The notes beneath the pieces were generated by a model. It did no database searches, was not told the DNA's origin, and was given only the letters and a program-made list of their open reading frames with translations. A stretch of DNA of 64,000 nt, from contig NC_046677.1 in the NCBI RefSeq assembly GCF_003369915.1, positions 14,508,001 to 14,572,000 of the forward strand, written 5' to 3'. Position numbers and translations under genes: made by a program. This document shows positions 14,031 to 25,502 of this stretch, one piece after another. Within the stretch, counting starts at the first letter, position 1; every line of letters starts with the position of its first letter. The DNA is from Drosophila miranda. Lineage: Eukaryota > Arthropoda > Insecta > Diptera > Drosophilidae.

Positions 14031-15917
14031 TTAGAAGGGCATCGGTTCCACGTCCAGATTCCAGGCGGGCAGACCCCTACACACGTAAATGCAGCAATTG
14101 TAGACATGCGGCTCGACCTTGCGCTGTTGCACCAGGGACAGAATGGAGCTCAAGCTTCCCAAATGGTAGTTGGGCTGCTCTGCCATGGTGGGCGGCGGCA
14201 CCTCACTATCGCCGCAAGCTTTGATAATCCCCTTTTTGTTCCAGGACATTTTGTGGATGTGGGTCCAGGGCATCAATTGGCTATTTCCGGGACTCAGCCA
14301 AAGGCTGAGCACCGTCACAGAGACGTTGTCCATATTGCCATCAAGTGCGGGCATCAGGGTGCCCACAACGGTGGGACAAAGGGCGCTTTGGTAATAATCA
14401 TGGGCTCCATAAAGGGCGCTGTACAGACCCGTGCCCAGCACCCGTGTGGAATCGCAGCCAAAGAGAAATACCACACTGCGGACATGGGCACGACAAATGG
14501 CACGTCCATTGATGTACTGCAACCCAGAGCCATGACCAGCATAAACAAAACAATCGGCCTGGTAGGCCTGTTGGAGCATCACCTGCTCGGTGGGCACCGT
14601 CTCGAACAGATGCCTCCAGTGGGAGAGCCAGTATTCGAAGAAGGTCCTCAGTCTCCTTCCAGAGTTGGGTAAGTCCGCTCCGGGATTGATTACGCACATG
14701 CCACGCTTAATGCTGCTGGTGTAGTAGCCATGGCGGATGCTCTTCTTGTGGTATTGATATAGCCGCCACAGGCAGTGCAACGATTTGACGCGGGAAAACT
14801 CCTGGGTCGTTGCCAGCTGCTCCCAATGCAGATGATCCAGTCGCTCATCGACCACCAGAATGATGGGAAAACTCTTGGCCACTTGCACTTGGCGATCTTC
14901 CAGCGGCTGCCATTCGCTGGCGAATACCCTGAGCATATCGTAGACCATGTGGATTTCATTCTCGTTGCTGGTTATTACGTAGGGAATCAGTTTCATGTCC
15001 GTGGAGGTCAGTCGGTTGGCATGCAGCGACGCCTGGGAGAGCAGCACGCGCTGATGATTGCTCCACTGACGGTTCACGCATAACTCGTCCACGCGGTCGA
15101 AGACAGCTTTAGATTGCTTTGCAACTGCGCTGCAGTCGTAGCGTTTGCCCAGGAATACAAAGGAATAGGGCAACATGATATCCCGAAATTCCGAGAGAAG
15201 ATTCTGTAGAAAAGCATCAAAGCCGTTTAGCTTCTCCCAATACTTCTGCTTGGCCTCCTTGCTCTTCACATTCAGCGGATCCACGGTGACCACTCGTCTG
15301 AAACGGTTCACCAGGGTGCTGTACTGCTTTAAGACCTCCGCCAGGCCGTTGTTGTGGAATCGCAAACAAATTGGTCCCAGTTCGGGGCTCCGGCAGTGTC
15401 GTAGCAGGGACAAGTAGATGGAACCATCGGAGGCAAAGATCTCGTTGAAAACCGAGTAAGTGGCGTCCGGATTGAAGCTCTTGCAGAGATGCAGGACACA
15501 CCATTCGCTGGGCAAGCTATTGCAGATGTCGGTGATGCGCGCCAGGCCAGCCACTGGATCATCCACATCCTCTAGGAAGTCCATATGCTCGATGGGCTCT
15601 ATCGAAGGGCTGTCCTTTTTCTGCAGATTTTTGAAAATGTTCTGCAAGAATCGGTTGCTTTTATAGTCCTTGCTCTCCTTGTCACTGGCCTTACGCAGCA
15701 GATCGTGGGCGCTGGGCCGCTGATTCACCAGATCCTCCACCTCCTTAATGTATCTCAGGTCCGTTTTTTGGAACTGCGCCTTCACCTGGTAGTAGATGGA
15801 GTGCTCCACATTTCCATTGCTGTACTCCTCTTCCGCTCGCAGCAGATTGTATTCTTTCCCCCCGGGCCCAAAATCTACCATGGTGATGCCTCGCAGCATG
15901 TGCTCCGTCTCAGTCAT
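14031..15917 (-). CDS. Sse: Separase Sse (copy 1), intronless, 628 aa
   Basis: Single open frame of 628 aa starting MTETEHMLRGITMVD, close to the length of the unusually short fly separase (634 aa, from memory). Separase is the caspase-like protease that cleaves cohesin at anaphase; in flies it works with Pimples and Three rows. The catalytic dyad is visible: His462 in YAGHGSG and Cys488 in LFGCDSTR. The N-terminal ~350 residues are helical and family-typical. No intron, and the gene lies between two halves of one LINE with a TTACA repeat at both edges, so it is a transposed copy. Gene symbol given by protein match; whether another Sse exists elsewhere in the genome cannot be seen. Distinguishing residues of copy 1: Glu29, Lys76, Leu279, Gly527, Asp622. 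Confidence 0.88.
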   Translation of the reverse strand: MTETEHMLRGITMVDFGPGGKEYNLLRAEEEYSNGNVEHSIYYQVKAQFQKTDLRYIKEVEDLVNQRPSAHDLLRKASDKESKDYKSNRFLQNIFKNLQKKDSPSIEPIEHMDFLEDVDDPVAGLARITDICNSLPSEWCVLHLCKSFNPDATYSVFNEIFASDGSIYLSLLRHCRSPELGPICLRFHNNGLAEVLKQYSTLVNRFRRVVTVDPLNVKSKEAKQKYWEKLNGFDAFLQNLLSEFRDIMLPYSFVFLGKRYDCSAVAKQSKAVFDRVDELCVNRQWSNHQRVLLSQASLHANRLTSTDMKLIPYVITSNENEIHMVYDMLRVFASEWQPLEDRQVQVAKSFPIILVVDERLDHLHWEQLATTQEFSRVKSLHCLWRLYQYHKKSIRHGYYTSSIKRGMCVINPGADLPNSGRRLRTFFEYWLSHWRHLFETVPTEQVMLQQAYQADCFVYAGHGSGLQYINGRAICRAHVRSVVFLFGCDSTRVLGTGLYSALYGAHDYYQSALCPTVVGTLMPALDGNMDNVSVTVLSLWLSPGNSQLMPWTHIHKMSWNKKGIIKACGDSEVPPPTMAEQPNYHLGSLSSILSLVQQRKVEPHVYNCCIYVCRGLPAWNLDVEPMPF

Positions 15918-16080
15918 ATTAATGGAATTTGTATTTATTGGATTGTTTATTTAAATTTTTTTGGCGGCGTTCGGCATCTGAATTCCACAAGTTGCACCGC
16001 GATCAGTGTGGACATTTCATTTCATTCCCGCTTGCGATCCGCTCTCAATAACTTTCCGTCAGGGTAGGACAACACCCTTG
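15918..16080 (-). promoter_or_regulatory. Upstream flank of Sse inside the inserted segment (copy 1)
   Basis: About 160 bp between the Sse ATG and the right LINE half. The first ~45 bp are AT-rich leader, then a GC-balanced stretch (15960-16080) that would hold the promoter if the gene was moved with its own 5' flank. No TATA box or perfect fly core motif found. It is kept in copy 2 (25340-25502) and deleted in copy 3. Confidence 0.4.
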
Positions 16081-16210
16081 TTACACCTTAATGACTCGAA
16101 ATGCAAAGTTATGACATTTCACCGTTCTCGACCCTTGTTGGCTCCCTATACCCTATGTGGTGGTTCTCTTAAGCCACTTGACGGTGCAGTAATTGCATAT
16201 CCTCTTGCAG
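16081..16210 (+). mobile_element. Jockey-type LINE reverse transcriptase fragment, right half (copy 1)
   Basis: Reads LHLNDSKCKVMTFHRSRPLL followed by PYTL, which is the motif that follows YADD by 35-40 residues in jockey-clade RTs (LNxxKCxVxxF). It continues the left half that ends at 13960. Equivalent in copy 2 at 25503-25632; absent in copy 3. Confidence 0.78.
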
Positions 16211-17082
16211 ATGCTGTTATTGCATGTCAACGTCCAAGAACTTACATGAGCATCTGACAGCTCTGGATTTTTTGCGATGGAGGTCCGCCTCCGTCTTTAT
16301 CGGGAGTCTATAAGCCCCTCTTGTATCGCTGCATATTTTTTCACTCTGGGCCTTTATAAAGACGGTTTTCCTTCATCATGTGGCATGCAGTAGTCCCTTG
16401 CACTCTTCTGAAATTCTAACATCAATATATATGTAGGTATACAATTTTAAACTATTCAATAAGGGGGCCTTATCTCTGAGCGCTCCATCAATGTCTTCAG
16501 GCGAGTCTGTAATAAAATTATATACCATTAATTTTTGTGGAATTATTGTTTTTGTATCCCCAATTAGCCGAATACTTATTGATTATTGTTATCAAATAAT
16601 TACAATGTTTATTGAGCGATATTCAAAATGTAAGTGAATGCCTTCTTGGCCTTTACGGGACGGCATTGCCGCTCCGATCGCTGAGCGCAGATAAAAAGAT
16701 AAATCTTTCTCTACAAGAAGTCTTTACAATAAAGTATCAAAGTTGAACTTTGTTGCCGGTGCATATTTTCCTTTATAAAATAACATTTGTTTCTTTTTTT
16801 ATCAATAAAGAACGTTTAATGGTAAATTGCGCTTTAAAAATTATTTTTATATTTAAATTTAAATTTAATTATAATATATTTTAAAAAACCTTTTACATTT
16901 TAATTATAAAATGTCTAATAGTTTATTTTTGTAAAATAATCATCCCCGTTGGAAGTAAAACATAATTCAATTAATGTTTATAAAGAATAATTATTTGCCG
17001 ATCACTTTTCGCTGAATTTTTTATATATATATTTTTATCTCACTTTAAAAGCGGATTCTGTGATTTTGACCCTTTCAGCTTC
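16211..17082. other. AT-rich tail of unit (copy 1)
   Basis: No gene. 16240-16440 may be further transposon debris; 16780-17040 is extremely AT-rich. It ends in TTTCAGCTTCTAG, the unit edge. Repeated at 25633-26498 and 34791-35624. Confidence 0.5.
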
Positions 17083-18519
17083 TAGGCCAAGGTACCCCAC
17101 TTCCTCAGAGGCACCAGCTGGGTAAGATCCGGCCCTCGGTTGTGGGCCGCACAAACGATGTGGCAAATGGACTCGTGCTGCAGTCCCACATCCAGCAGGT
17201 GCACAAAGAAGGCCGAGGAAACGAGCAAATGGTGCTGGCCATGCAGAGCAAATGTCGGCCGCAGCAAGCGAGCCTTCTTCCAGGGAACGCCCGGCATGAC
17301 ACAGTGAACCACACAACCGTGATGCAACAGCGTTACAGAATAGGCAAAGTGCACCTCCTGCTGCTCAGTCTGCATGGGCTGGTACAGGTAATAGTGGCAG
17401 ACGAAGAACATGCCCGAACTGTCCGCCAGAATGATTAAGTTCAGCGTGCTGTCGTGCACGCGCAGAGGAATAGCATCGTCGTCGTAGCTGGGCGTGGAAT
17501 CATTGGAGTCATTGGAGCCCGTTGGCAGCTTCGGTAGATTCAGGGGTATATTGAGCTGAAAAGGAGCGAATGCACCATTTCAACTGGGTTTATCAGGGTA
17601 TGTCGCCAGACTACCTACCACCGTTTCCGTCGGCTGTTTCTCGTTAAACTGAAAAGCGGACAGTGTTGGACTCAGCGTGGGAGCTGTCTGCTCGCCAGCC
17701 TCCTCCCGTTCGTCCAGCAAACTGAGACTCTGGGCCTTTGGCTTGAGGTGTATGTAGTAGAGGGCCTGACACTCTGCATCCCACTGAGCCCAGCTGAAAT
17801 TCTTGGCCAGTGTTTCCTGGGTCAGTATGCTGGTGTCCAGACGCCAGGCACTGCCTTCGGCTCCACCAGGTTGCGTTGTTGTCGAGCTTTGTTTGACAAT
17901 GCAATTGTACTGCTTGATGGCTGCACGGGGAATATGGTTAATGGGGAACGCCTTAACGGCCGACTCGGACTAAAAATACTTACATTCCTCGTGGGTGAGC
18001 ACCAACAGCTTGTCCTGCCAGCAGGTACGCGTGGCACCCTCCACACGCCACAGAAACTGGGTCATTATCTGGCGCGGCGAGGGATCCACGTTAAGGGGCG
18101 TGGGCGTGCCAACTTCGGTGCTGCGCAGCTCCACCACGAAAGCCTGGTAGAACTGTCCCTCGGTTTTCACAACATACGAGAGGAGAGTCACGCTGCTGTT
18201 GATGCTCGCCTGGATGACCTCGCAGCAGGGCATGGTCCATAGCAGGCGCAGCTGCTTTTTGGTGGCATGGAAATGTCCAATGCAGGTCTCACGTCTCTTT
18301 TCATCGTCCATATAATCAAATATCCAGGATGTTAACAGTGATCCGTCCTGCTCCTGCCCCAAAATTCGCCATTCGTTCGCCTTTTCTGCTCCGAGAGAGC
18401 AGTGGAATGCTCGATTAGCTGCGAGTGGCTTTGAAGTCAAACCAAAAGTACTTGCCTGTGTGTCCCTGGCTGGCCAGAAGACCACAGAAGTTGGCGGCCA
18501 AGTTCTCCTGACGCAGCAT
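17082..18519 (-). pseudogene. Truncated pigeon copy (unit 2), exons 1-3 and part of 4
   Basis: Exons 18456-18519, 17984-18388, 17619-17920 and 17082-17555 are intact and in phase, but the unit edge cuts exon 4. The joint itself supplies TAG right after KWGTLA, so a 414-aa N-terminal product of the 914-aa protein could be made. It keeps the full shared promoter and so may be transcribed. The remaining ~500 residues are absent. Confidence 0.9.
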
Positions 18520-18824
18520 TGTGATTTTTATTTAAAAACTTTTCATTTTGTGTGCAGCCCACGGATGAGAAAAAAAAGTAATCAATAACAACAGCTGTTT
18601 TCGCGCCTAGCGGTGTGACCGTAACCTGAAGACCAAAACATACCATACGAAATAAAATCGTTGGGATGATGCAACTCGTGAACGTGAATATCGAACTAGT
18701 CCGTTGATCGATCATCGTCAGCAAAATTCGATATGTCAATATACCATCACTATTTCACATTTCTGCAAGAACAGTTATTTTGAATAATTTTTTTTGTGCA
18801 AGCAAAATCTTTGAAAAGTTTAAA

Positions 18825-20379
18825 ATGCCGAGTGAAATAATTACGCTACAACTGGGTCAATGCGGCAATCAGAGTGAGCTGAGCAAAAGCTTCAACTTGT
18901 AATTTCACATGCTAATTTTCTGCTTAAGTTGGTTTTGAGTTCTGGAAGCGATTGTGCCTGGAGCACGGCATATCCCCGGACGGAATGCTTGAGGACTTTG
19001 CAGCGGATGGGCAGGACCGGAAGGACGTGTTCTTCTATCAGGCCGACGACAACCATTACATACCGCGTGCTGTTCTGATCGATCTGGAGCCGCGTGTCAT
19101 CCAGAGCATCATGACTTCTCCATATGCCAAGGTAGGTCAACTGGTTGGAGTCCAGTGAATCAGTGTGGAATGTAATGCTTCCGTTCTCGGACAGCTCTAC
19201 AATCCGGAAAATGTGTTTCTGTCGAAGCATGGCGGCGGCGCAGGAAACAACTGGGCCTCCGGCTTTAGCCAAGGCGAGCGCGTCCAAGAGGAGGTCTTTG
19301 ATATACTGGACCGGGAGGCTGATGGCAGCGACTCTCTTGAGGGTTTCGTGCTGTGTCACTCCATTGCCGGGGGCACGGGCTCTGGCATGGGATCATACGT
19401 GCTCGAGCGCCTGTCCGATCGATTCCCCAAGAAACTCATACAGACCTACAGTGTGTTCCCCAACCAGGATGAGATCAGCGATGTGGTCGTGCAGCCCTAC
19501 AACTCGATACTCACTCTAAAGCGATTGACGAAGTGCGCCGACAGCGTGGTGGTGCTAGACAACACCGCCCTGAACCGCATAGCCACCGAGCGTCTGCAGA
19601 TTCAAACGCCGACGTTCACGCAAATCAACAATCTGGTCTCCACCATCATGAGTGTGAGCACGACTACTCTGCGGTATCCCTCCTATATGAACAACAATCT
19701 GATTGGTCTGATTGCTCCGCTCATACCTACGCCCCAGCTGCACTTCCTTATGACCGGCTACACCCCGCTCATAAGGGACTATGAGGTGAGCTGAGCTCTC
19801 TTTCTTACCCTTGCATCCACGCGACCATGTTTTGATGGATTCCAGACCAAGGCGAATGTGAGGAGGACCACCGTGCTGGACGTGATGCGGCGCCTACTGC
19901 AGCCCAAGAATATGATGGTCTCCTCAACGGCTGACAAGCAGAATCGACATTGCTTTATCTCCATATTGAACATCATACAGGGCGAGGTGGACCCTACTCA
20001 GGTGCACAAGTCCCTTCAGCGTATAAGGGAGCGTAAGCTGGCCCAGTTCATACCCTGGGGCCCGGCCAGCATCCAGGTTGCGTTATCGCGCAGCTCTCCC
20101 TATGTGCAGACCCCCCACAAGGTGTCCGGTCTGATGATGGCCAATCATACGGGCATTAGCGCGCTCTTTAATCGCGCCCTGGCCCAGTATGACAAGCTTA
20201 AGAAGCGCAACGCTTTTCTGGATAATTTCCGACGCGAAGATATGTTCAAGGAGGATCTCAACGAGCTGGACTTGGCCCGCGACACTGTGGACTGTCTGGT
20301 GCAGGAGTACGAGGCCGCAACACAGATCGACTATCGCCAGTGGAGTCCCCGTGTACACACCCCAAATGGAAAGGCTTGA
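18825..20379 (+). CDS. gammaTub37C: gammaTub37C (copy 2), 458 aa
   Basis: Exons 18825-18873, 18929-19131, 19195-19785, 19846-20379. The translation is the same as copy 1 and all splice sites are unchanged. It keeps the complete divergent promoter, so it is expected to be active. Its partner on the other side is only a truncated pigeon. Confidence 0.92.
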
Positions 20380-21301
20380 GCTATGAAATGTATTTGTGTT
20401 TATAAAAAAGTTGAAGCTGGCGTTGAATACGCCGTACAATACAAGTACACATATGTACATATACTTGAATATGTTCCGTTGATCTGATCAGACTTCATTC
20501 GAACTTTCAGTTTTCTAACCTGCTGCTCTTCAGCTGCTATGCTGTAAATCGGTACAATCCTAACTGTTCCAACTGCACCCAATGAACAATGAAGAATATG
20601 GAAGATATAAAGCGGGAAAAATCGTGCTTCGATTTGATGCGGCGAATGTTTTAAAACTGACATCCTGATCTAAGACCCCTTATGGGCACAATAATTGCTT
20701 AGCTCTGATATATATTTTTGCGTGTGTGTATTCAATTCAACGCTGTTTTATACCCTTGGCTTGTTAAGCCAATAGAATCATCTCCGACTCCATATAGTAG
20801 ATACATATGCGCATATAGTATTCAATAGCCGAGTCTACATCATTCATAGACAGACCATTCGTCGTAATCGATCAGATCGGACCACTGCATATACATATCA
20901 TATGCCATTGAAACAGTCGGTTCAAAAGCCAAAACTGCAATATCTTTTAATGCTATCTTCATCAGATTTGTCGGATCATAAGGCTGCCATGGACCAGTTT
21001 GCTTTGGCGTATGCGTTAAATCACATTTCCTTGATAAAAGTACAAATCTAGTAGTCTTAAGATAATAATCGAGCTTCAGTCACTCGCTTTCTCATTCGTA
21101 GTTCAAAATTCGATGTGTTAACACATAGAAAAAGATATTTATGTATAAAATATTTGCATTATTATTTCGTTTGTTGTGTCCTTTCTAACTGAATTGGCAT
21201 CTCGTTGAGCTTCGCATTGCTTTTAGACAGAAACCCCCTGAGTACTCGTAAGTATAATCAGTCTATAATGATCATTCCCGCTCTGATGTCTTTTTCAGAA
21301 C

Positions 21302-21454
21302 ATGTGTTGTGGACCAGCTTCGTGCTGCCCGAGCTGCGGCCCACCCTGTGGCGGACCCTATTCTACGCAATGTTGCGTGGAGCTCTGCTGTTCCCCCTGT
21401 ACCCCGGCCTACTTGCAGTGCACCATCTGTCCCTGCTACCCTCGCTGTTGCTAG
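21302..21454 (+). CDS. Small cysteine-rich protein A (copy 2), 50 aa
   Basis: Same 50-aa protein as at 11864, with the same leader intron (acceptor just before the ATG). No disabling change. Confidence 0.8.
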   Translation: MCCGPASCCPSCGPPCGGPYSTQCCVELCCSPCTPAYLQCTICPCYPRCC

Positions 21455-22227
21455 CACAGTGAAGGACGAAGAGTTACCATTGTCCTCACGGCGGATAGTC
21501 CTAAAGATTGCTGATCCCAACTAACGAAATGATAATGCATAACAAAAAAAAATAAAAATAAAATATAATAGAGGAACGATCACAAGACAATATTGCCTTG
21601 ATTTCCATTTGTTCTTTGGGCAGAGATGGGACTATAATTTTTCCGACTGTTGGGCTAGTCCCGGATTTGAACCCAGCTCCACCAGCGAGATGGCCTAGTC
21701 CCGCGTGGGCGATCGCCCTTTAATACTTACTTTTGTATTGAGCCTGAACAGGCTGTGGCTTTTCATTTACTAGAATGTGTGTATTCAATCGAATGAGTTC
21801 AGTTGGTTGCTAAATTCAATTCCGATCCGGTCAGGTGCGTTGTTCGGCTGATTCTCAAATATTTCCACAGGTGAGTGATCGAAAAGGTTGAAAAAGATTC
21901 CTTGGAGTAAACATCTCACATACCATATACTCTACATATGTATTTGTATACCTCCCATTGATTGCACGGTATGTGTACACTGTACAGTCTATATGGCCAT
22001 TTCCCCTGTTTCTAAGCCAATTGTGTGAGGGATTCTCTGCAGATAGGGTGCATTACCATTTACCAGAAAAATGCATCAATCACATATAGTACTTTGCATC
22101 AAAGCAATCCTTCATGGAAACGTCCGTGCAGCCACCCCAATGAGGACTTAATTTTAGTCTAGTCTAGTCTTAGTCTACTATTGGCCTGATTGAATGACCC
22201 GCCTCTTGTCCAACCCCCAGAGCCACC

Positions 22228-22386
22228 ATGTGCTGTCCAAGTCGCTATTACCGGAACACGCCGTGCGTGCAGTGCTGTCTCATCGACTGCAGCTACTGCT
22301 GCTTCCGATCAGACTGTTGTGGCCCCTGCTGTGGGACCACCCACCCGCCTAGTTTGTGCGGCGGGTGCTGTGGATCTTGCTGCTAG
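22228..22386 (+). CDS. Small cysteine-rich protein B (copy 2), 52 aa
   Basis: Same 52-aa protein as at 12790. The 3' flank carries a substitution (AAG to AGG) and the 17-bp deletion that distinguishes this unit. Confidence 0.8.
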   Translation: MCCPSRYYRNTPCVQCCLIDCSYCCFRSDCCGPCCGTTHPPSLCGGCCGSCC

Positions 22387-22790
22387 CAGGGCTGAAGACG
22401 GACCACGACAACGCACCCCGACCCGACGGATTGGCAGGCATTCTCCAACTGGATGTAGAATTTATTCTCTTTTATCAACAGCAACAGCAACAGAACGAGT
22501 CGATTTCAAGCAGCTGTCCAGGTTGACGAGCTGCCGAAAATCGGCTGGAGCTCATTCCGACTTTGAGCCTGGTTGTGAACACATCAAAAAAAGTTTTCAA
22601 TCTCCAAAAACTAACATCTTTTGGAACACTTAATTTTGTTTGTGGTAAGTGGTCAAGAAAATCTAGAACGTAGAATATAACTTCTTAGACTTGGTCTACC
22701 TTTGACAGAACACCTGTACTCTCTGTCGAAACCATCCTCCATCACCTCTTCCTGTTCCTGCTCCTACGCCAGCTGACTACGCTCATCAGG

Positions 22791-22961
22791 ATGTGCTGCA
22801 ATCCCGGTGGCTGCTGCGGTCTGCCCGCCTGTATCCAGTGCACCAACTTCTGCTTCAACTGCTGGACCGGCACGGCGAGCGTTCCCAGCTGTCGCCCTGG
22901 CTACACACCAGCCTGTCCGCTCTATCGCGGCTGCTGCGGTGGGCCTCGAGGCTGTTGCTAG
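22791..22961 (+). CDS. Small cysteine-rich protein C (copy 2), 56 aa
   Basis: Same 56-aa protein as at 13369. The non-ATG upstream extension differs here (GTACTC for GTGCTC), which supports the start at the MCCNP methionine. Confidence 0.78.
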   Translation: MCCNPGGCCGLPACIQCTNFCFNCWTGTASVPSCRPGYTPACPLYRGCCGGPRGCC

Positions 22962-23121
22962 CTTCCCGTCTCTCATAGAAAATCATCCGTGAATAAATCT
23001 TAACAAAAAGATACCAACACCCGAGAATTTGACTCTTCATGTGGGTGGGACTCTGAACTACAATCCTGACCATCCTCGGGTCACAGTGCACCGGCCTATA
23101 TCTAATACATATATATATATC

Positions 23122-23387
23122 AGTCGCGGGTTAAGTTACCAGTTGAAGGTTTTTCGGGAGTACCACAGGGCAGCCATCTAGGCCCCTTACTCTTCACACT
23201 CTTTATTAATGACCTGCCTTCAGTATTGACATACTATCGAGTACTTATGTATGCGGATGATGTTAAACTGTGTGTCCAGTATTTGGTTTATTCTTAAAAT
23301 AATTTCTCTGAGTGTGTTATAAATAATGTTTTATGCAATCTAATGAGCACCGTCTGAAGTAGTGGCTTGAGCAACGATTCTTTTACA
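23122..23387 (+). mobile_element. LINE RT fragment, left half (copy 2)
   Basis: Same YADD-bearing jockey-type fragment as at 13700-13965, with one or two substitutions upstream of it. Confidence 0.78.
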
Positions 23388-23452
23388 TACTCGTACATCA
23401 TTTTTTGATAATTTTCTAATTGATTGCCATACGAATTGAAACTAGAAGGGAT

Positions 23453-25339
23453 TTAGAAGGGCATCGGTTCCACGTCCAGATTCCAGGCGGGCAGACCCCT
23501 ACACACGTAAATGCAGCAATTGTAGACATGCGGCTCGACCTTGCGCTGTTGCACCAGGGACAGAATGGAGCTCAAGCTTCCCAAATGGTAGTTGGGCTGC
23601 TCTGCCATGGTGGGCGGCGGCACCTCACTATCGCCGCAAGCTTTGATAATCCCCTTTTTGTTCCAGGACATTTTGTGGATGTGGGTCCAGGGCATCAATT
23701 GGCTATTTCCGGGACTCAGCCAAAGGCTGAGCACCGTCACAGAGACGTTGTCCATATTGGCATCAAGTGCGGGCATCAGGGTGCCCACAACGGTGGGACA
23801 AAGGGCGCTTTGGTAATAATCATGGGCTCCATAAAGGGCGCTGTACAGACCCGTGCCCAGCACCCGTGTGGAATCGCAGCCAAAGAGAAATACCACACTG
23901 CGGACATGGGCACGACAAATGGCACGTCCATTGATGTACTGCAACCCAGAGCCATGACCAGCATAAACAAAACAATCGGCCTGGTAGGCCTGTTGGAGCA
24001 TCACCTGCTCGGTGGGCACCGTCTCGAACAGATGCCTCCAGTGGGAGAGCCAGTATTCGAAGAAGGTCCTCAGTCTCCTTCCAGAGTTGGGTAAGTCCGC
24101 TCCGGGATTGATTACGCACATGCCACGCTTAATGCTGCTGGTGTAGTAGCCATGGCGGATGCTCTTCTTGTGGTATTGATATAGCCGCCACAGGCAGTGC
24201 AACGATTTGACGCGGGAAAACTCCTGGGTCGTTGCCAGCTGCTCCCAATGCAGATGATCCAGTCGCTCATCGACCACCAGAATGATGGGAAAACTCTTGG
24301 CCACTTGCACTTGGCGATCTTCCAGCGGCTGCCATTCGCTGGCGAATACCCTGAGCATATCGTAGACCATGTGGATTTCATTCTCGTTGCTGGTTATTAC
24401 GTAGGGAATCAGTTTCATGTCCGTGGAGGTCAGTCGGTTGGCATGCAGCGACGCCTGGGAGAGCAGCACGCGCTGATGATTGCTCCACTGACGGTTCACG
24501 CAGAACTCGTCCACGCGGTCGAAGACAGCTTTAGATTGCTTTGCAACTGCGCTGCAGTCGTAGCGTTTGCCCAGGAATACAAAGGAATAGGGCAACATGA
24601 TATCCCGAAATTCCGAGAGAAGATTCTGTAGAAAAGCATCAAAGCCGTTTAGCTTCTCCCAATACTTCTGCTTGGCCTCCTTGCTCTTCACATTCAGCGG
24701 ATCCACGGTGACCACTCGTCTGAAACGGTTCACCAGGGTGCTGTACTGCTTTAAGACCTCCGCCAGGCCGTTGTTGTGGAATCGCAAACAAATTGGTCCC
24801 AGTTCGGGGCTCCGGCAGTGTCGTAGCAGGGACAAGTAGATGGAACCATCGGAGGCAAAGATCTCGTTGAAAACCGAGTAAGTGGCGTCCGGATTGAAGC
24901 TCTTGCAGAGATGCAGGACACACCATTCGCTGGGCAGGCTATTGCAGATGTCGGTGATGCGCGCCAGGCCAGCCACTGGATCATCCACATCCTCTAGGAA
25001 GTCCATATGCTCGATGGGCTCTATCGAAGGGCTGTCCTTTTTCTGCAGATTTTTGAAAATGTTCTGCAAGAATCGGTTGCTTTTATAGTCCTTGCTCTCC
25101 TTGTCACTGGCCTCACGCAGCAGATCGTGGGCGCTGGGCCGCTGATTCACCAGATCCTCCACCTCCTTAATGTATCTCAGGTCCGTTTTTTGGAACTGCG
25201 CCTTCACCTGGTAGTAGATGGAGTGCTCCACATTTCCATTGCTGTACTCCTCGTCCGCTCGCAGCAGATTGTATTCTTTCCCCCCGGGCCCAAAATCTAC
25301 CATGGTGATGCCTCGCAGCATGTGCTCCGTCTCAGTCAT
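23453..25339 (-). CDS. Sse: Separase Sse (copy 2), 628 aa
   Basis: Intact 628-aa frame with the His and Cys of the catalytic dyad unchanged. Relative to copy 1 it has Asp29, Glu76, Phe279 and Ala527; Phe279 is unique to this copy. Upstream flank and both LINE halves are present, so promoter content equals copy 1. Confidence 0.88.
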   Translation of the reverse strand: MTETEHMLRGITMVDFGPGGKEYNLLRADEEYSNGNVEHSIYYQVKAQFQKTDLRYIKEVEDLVNQRPSAHDLLREASDKESKDYKSNRFLQNIFKNLQKKDSPSIEPIEHMDFLEDVDDPVAGLARITDICNSLPSEWCVLHLCKSFNPDATYSVFNEIFASDGSIYLSLLRHCRSPELGPICLRFHNNGLAEVLKQYSTLVNRFRRVVTVDPLNVKSKEAKQKYWEKLNGFDAFLQNLLSEFRDIMLPYSFVFLGKRYDCSAVAKQSKAVFDRVDEFCVNRQWSNHQRVLLSQASLHANRLTSTDMKLIPYVITSNENEIHMVYDMLRVFASEWQPLEDRQVQVAKSFPIILVVDERLDHLHWEQLATTQEFSRVKSLHCLWRLYQYHKKSIRHGYYTSSIKRGMCVINPGADLPNSGRRLRTFFEYWLSHWRHLFETVPTEQVMLQQAYQADCFVYAGHGSGLQYINGRAICRAHVRSVVFLFGCDSTRVLGTGLYSALYGAHDYYQSALCPTVVGTLMPALDANMDNVSVTVLSLWLSPGNSQLMPWTHIHKMSWNKKGIIKACGDSEVPPPTMAEQPNYHLGSLSSILSLVQQRKVEPHVYNCCIYVCRGLPAWNLDVEPMPF

Positions 25340-25502
25340 ATTAATGGAATTTGTATTTATTGGATTGTTTATTTAAATTTTTTTGGCGGCGTTCGGCATC
25401 TGAATTCCACAAGTTGCACCGCGATCAGTGTGGACATTTCATTTCATTCCCGCTTGCGATCCGCTCTCAATAACTTTCCGTCAGGGTAGGACAACACCCT
25501 TG

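Noticed and set aside
13998-14672. 224-aa plus-strand open frame (also at 23420 and 32831)
   Set aside because: Lies antisense to Sse and is a by-product of its codon bias; no domain.
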